This document shows, one piece after another, positions 30,914 to 32,649 of a DNA stretch of 32,649 bases (positions are counted from its first letter, which is position 1; every line of letters starts with the position of its first letter). A program made the translations under genes and the position numbers. Source of the stretch: Candidatus Desulfacyla euxinica (GTDB lineage: Bacteria > Desulfobacterota > DSM-4660 > Desulfatiglandales > Desulfatiglandaceae). Under the pieces are notes generated by a model that saw only the letters and a list, made by a program, of their open reading frames with translations, ran no database searches and was not told the origin of the DNA. The DNA lies in NCBI GenBank assembly GCA_014382715.1, contig JACNJD010000247.1:3906-36554 (forward strand), in the 5' to 3' direction.

Positions 30914-31897
30914 CTATACTGCTGTTCTTGCAGCTTTCATGACCAGGTCGAGTAAATCAAATACTCGGGCAATATATTGATCCCTGATCTTGAAACTGGA
31001 ATCACCCAGCCCCTTCAACTCCTTTTCGAGGGAATCAATCAGACGGTTCAACCTCCTTCCATGGATACCCAGCTTCGACTGTATCGGGTCCGTGATGACT
31101 CCCGAAAACGATGATAGTATTGCAAGGGCTGCCAGTATGGTGCCGGTGGATGCGGTGAGTAAAGCCACCGATGTAGACGCGGGGAAAATACCGTAATAGA
31201 GGCTGCCCAGAGTTGGTCCTAAAACAAAATTGGATATGGCCGCTTGTTGGGCAATGGCTGCTGCAAGGGCTCCGCCGGCAGTAAATGCCCCGGGTGTCAT
31301 TTTGTTAAACATAGCGGCTCCGACAGACAGTGATATCAGACTGCCGGCTAAATCAGCCGCTGCTGTTCTGCTCTTGGAGTACTCCAATAAATTTATTTCT
31401 AAAGCATGACGAAATTCAGGATTTCTGGACTTGGAATATATTTTGGAAAGGGCTGCGGCGAAGATGGAGGATATTTCCGGTTGATCCAGAATTTCTTCGA
31501 GCAAAGCGTCTTTTCCTGATTTTCGTTTTCCCTGAAGGTATGATATTTGAAGAAGTTCTGTGAATATAAGCCAGGTTACTTCTTTTTGTACATCGGTGGT
31601 AAATCCGACTGGCAGGTTTTCTATACTGGATGGAATTCTCTGCAAGCCCACTCTTCTTAATAATGAGGATGAGGCTTTCAGACCAGTGTAGGGAAGAAGC
31701 CAGATCATATTTACAGGAGCCTTATAGAGGTCAGATCCGATAGCCTTTTTGTTCAGCTCCAAGACACCCGGGAACGAAAAATGCTTTTTGACGAATCCGG
31801 GTACTTTTTCTTTTCGCGACTGAATATATTTTCGGATAGCTTTGTCAACAGCTAATTCAGCCCGGTCAACCTCTTCTTTTTGAATGATTTCACTCAT
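30914..31897 (-). CDS. hydrophobic-patch protein of unknown function, DUF6635-like
   Basis: 327 aa without a signal peptide. The N-terminal third is basic and amphipathic (KAIRKYIQSRKEKVPGFVKKHF, then FPGVLELNKKAIGSDLYKAPVN). This pattern I associate with the uncharacterised DUF6635 family (memory only). Residues about 180-275 hold three or four Ala/Gly/Ser-rich hydrophobic stretches (AGSLISLSVGAAMF, GGALAAAIAQQAAI, ALLTASTGTILAALAIL). The C-terminus is a charged helical segment (RLIDSLEKELKGL). It is probably membrane-associated. It is monocistronic with its own terminator and has no evident link to the sugar genes. Ribosome-binding site weak. Confidence 0.7.
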   Translation of the reverse strand: MSEIIQKEEVDRAELAVDKAIRKYIQSRKEKVPGFVKKHFSFPGVLELNKKAIGSDLYKAPVNMIWLLPYTGLKASSSLLRRVGLQRIPSSIENLPVGFTTDVQKEVTWLIFTELLQISYLQGKRKSGKDALLEEILDQPEISSIFAAALSKIYSKSRNPEFRHALEINLLEYSKSRTAAADLAGSLISLSVGAAMFNKMTPGAFTAGGALAAAIAQQAAISNFVLGPTLGSLYYGIFPASTSVALLTASTGTILAALAILSSFSGVITDPIQSKLGIHGRRLNRLIDSLEKELKGLGDSSFKIRDQYIARVFDLLDLVMKAARTAV

Positions 31898-31970
31898 CTT
31901 TTCATTTGAAACCGAGTCTGAGATAGTTTGGAGATCCGTATCCTTGAGGGGGCAATTTATTTCAACTCAT

Positions 31971-32525
31971 TTAAAATCGTCTGTAATTATAAACCCCGTT
32001 TTGTTTGCTGATATATGTGAATAACCCGGATTGAAGGATCCACTTTGGTACCCAACCGGAAACCGGAAACAACCAGACTGCCAAGTTCCCCTCTGGTTTT
32101 AAAACGCGGTGCATTTCGGGCAAAAGCCGGTTCAAAGGTAATGAAGGAAAAGGGATCACACCAAACAACAGCACCGTGTCTATGCTTGCGGCACCCAATC
32201 CCGTATCCAGGGCATCACGTTTTACCACGCGGACGTTTTTTAAATCGGCAGCCTGTACTTTTCTTGATACGCATTCGATATATTCCGATAAAACGTCCAT
32301 CGCCACCAGGCAACCCTGATCGCCAATCAGCTGTGCTGCAGGCATAGTGAAAAAACCCGTACCGCACCCCACCTCGAGAACGGTCTGCCCTGGCTGAATG
32401 CCAGCACCTCGCAGGGTTTTCACGGGGTTCAAGAGCCACTTTCGAAACTTGCTCCCCATAATTACACCTGCCGGTTTGAAAAGCAAATTCAGAATCTTTG
32501 AATTCCCCAAATCTTCTGTATTCAT
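31971..32525 (-). CDS. class I SAM-dependent methyltransferase
   Basis: Small-molecule methyltransferase of 184 aa, with Rossmann motifs TVLEVGCGTGFFTMPAA (motif I), CLVAMDVLSEYIE (motif II), VVKRDALDTGL, and SIDTVLLFGVIPFP (motif IV), then MHRVLKPEGNLAVWLFPV. It resembles UbiE/MenG-like methyltransferases in the core, but is shorter and lacks a recognised acceptor domain. The N-terminal KPAGVIMGSKFRKWLL segment recalls a group of methyltransferases I associate with Desulfobacterota. AGGAGA sits six bases before the ATG. It lies 73 bases upstream of the DUF6635-like gene on the same strand. Confidence 0.85.
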   Translation of the reverse strand: MNTEDLGNSKILNLLFKPAGVIMGSKFRKWLLNPVKTLRGAGIQPGQTVLEVGCGTGFFTMPAAQLIGDQGCLVAMDVLSEYIECVSRKVQAADLKNVRVVKRDALDTGLGAASIDTVLLFGVIPFPSLPLNRLLPEMHRVLKPEGNLAVWLFPVSGWVPKWILQSGLFTYISKQNGVYNYRRF

Positions 32526-32649
32526 TTTTCATCTCCTGACGCGGATAGAGTGTAAATCTATAATGTTTTCGTGCCACACCGCCCAATATTAATAATCAGG
32601 CATAAATCTCGTTGTTGACACAGGGTCTTGAATTACAGCTTAATTAAGA

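Overview
The window reads as chromosomal DNA of a Gram-negative anaerobe, most likely a Desulfobacterota (deltaproteobacterial, Desulfobacterales-like) organism. This is an inference. It rests on the NAD-linked PyrK/PyrD pair, secreted proteins with Sec signals, CoA-thioester enzymes, and a dispersed intergenic repeat with a GTCATTCCCGCG...CGCGGGAATCC core of a kind I associate with that group. No rRNA, tRNA, CRISPR array, transposase or phage gene was recognised.

Layout. Positions 1-9.3 kb are mostly housekeeping: rpe, a secreted cyclophilin, a tartrate/D-malate-type decarboxylating dehydrogenase, a 47-aa acidic protein missed by the ORF track, pyrK-pyrD, a secreted protein coupled to an RNase Z-like hydrolase, a polyprenyl diphosphate synthase and rimO. 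Positions 9.4-12.7 kb hold an SDR dehydrogenase, a 3-hydroxyisobutyryl-CoA hydrolase-like enzyme and decaying sequence: an MFS C-terminal fragment, an SDR scrap, and a broken frame upstream of the hydrolase.

Positions 12.7-30.4 kb form a carbohydrate/polyol catabolic region in three blocks. (i) A probable operon on + runs PfpI-like protein, XylA, XylB, Gfo/Idh/MocA oxidoreductase, xylose-isomerase-like TIM barrel. It is preceded by a near-consensus sigma-70 promoter with an inverted repeat just downstream. (ii) A ketose 3-epimerase-like TIM barrel (-) is divergent from a large IolD-like ThDP enzyme (+). (iii) After an AT-rich methyltransferase gene, a tightly overlapping operon on - runs solute-binding protein, two permeases, 63-aa membrane protein, two different ABC ATPases, DhaL, DhaK. 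Plausibly the transporter brings in a polyol or small sugar. XylA, the 3-epimerase and XylB could then funnel rare aldoses/ketoses to ketose phosphates that feed Rpe (a copy lies at the start of the window). The Gfo/Idh-TIM pair and the IolD homologue suggest oxidation and ring or C-C cleavage of a cyclitol or cyclic keto-sugar. DhaKL would phosphorylate a short ketose. No DhaM, no other iol gene and no transcriptional regulator is visible, so the true substrate is open.

Positions 30.9-32.5 kb carry a DUF6635-like hydrophobic protein and a second SAM methyltransferase. Four copies of one inverted-repeat-bounded element (about 6.64, 10.41, 19.54 and 28.71 kb), all in the same orientation, punctuate the window. 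One of them sits inside the transporter operon between the binding-protein and permease genes.
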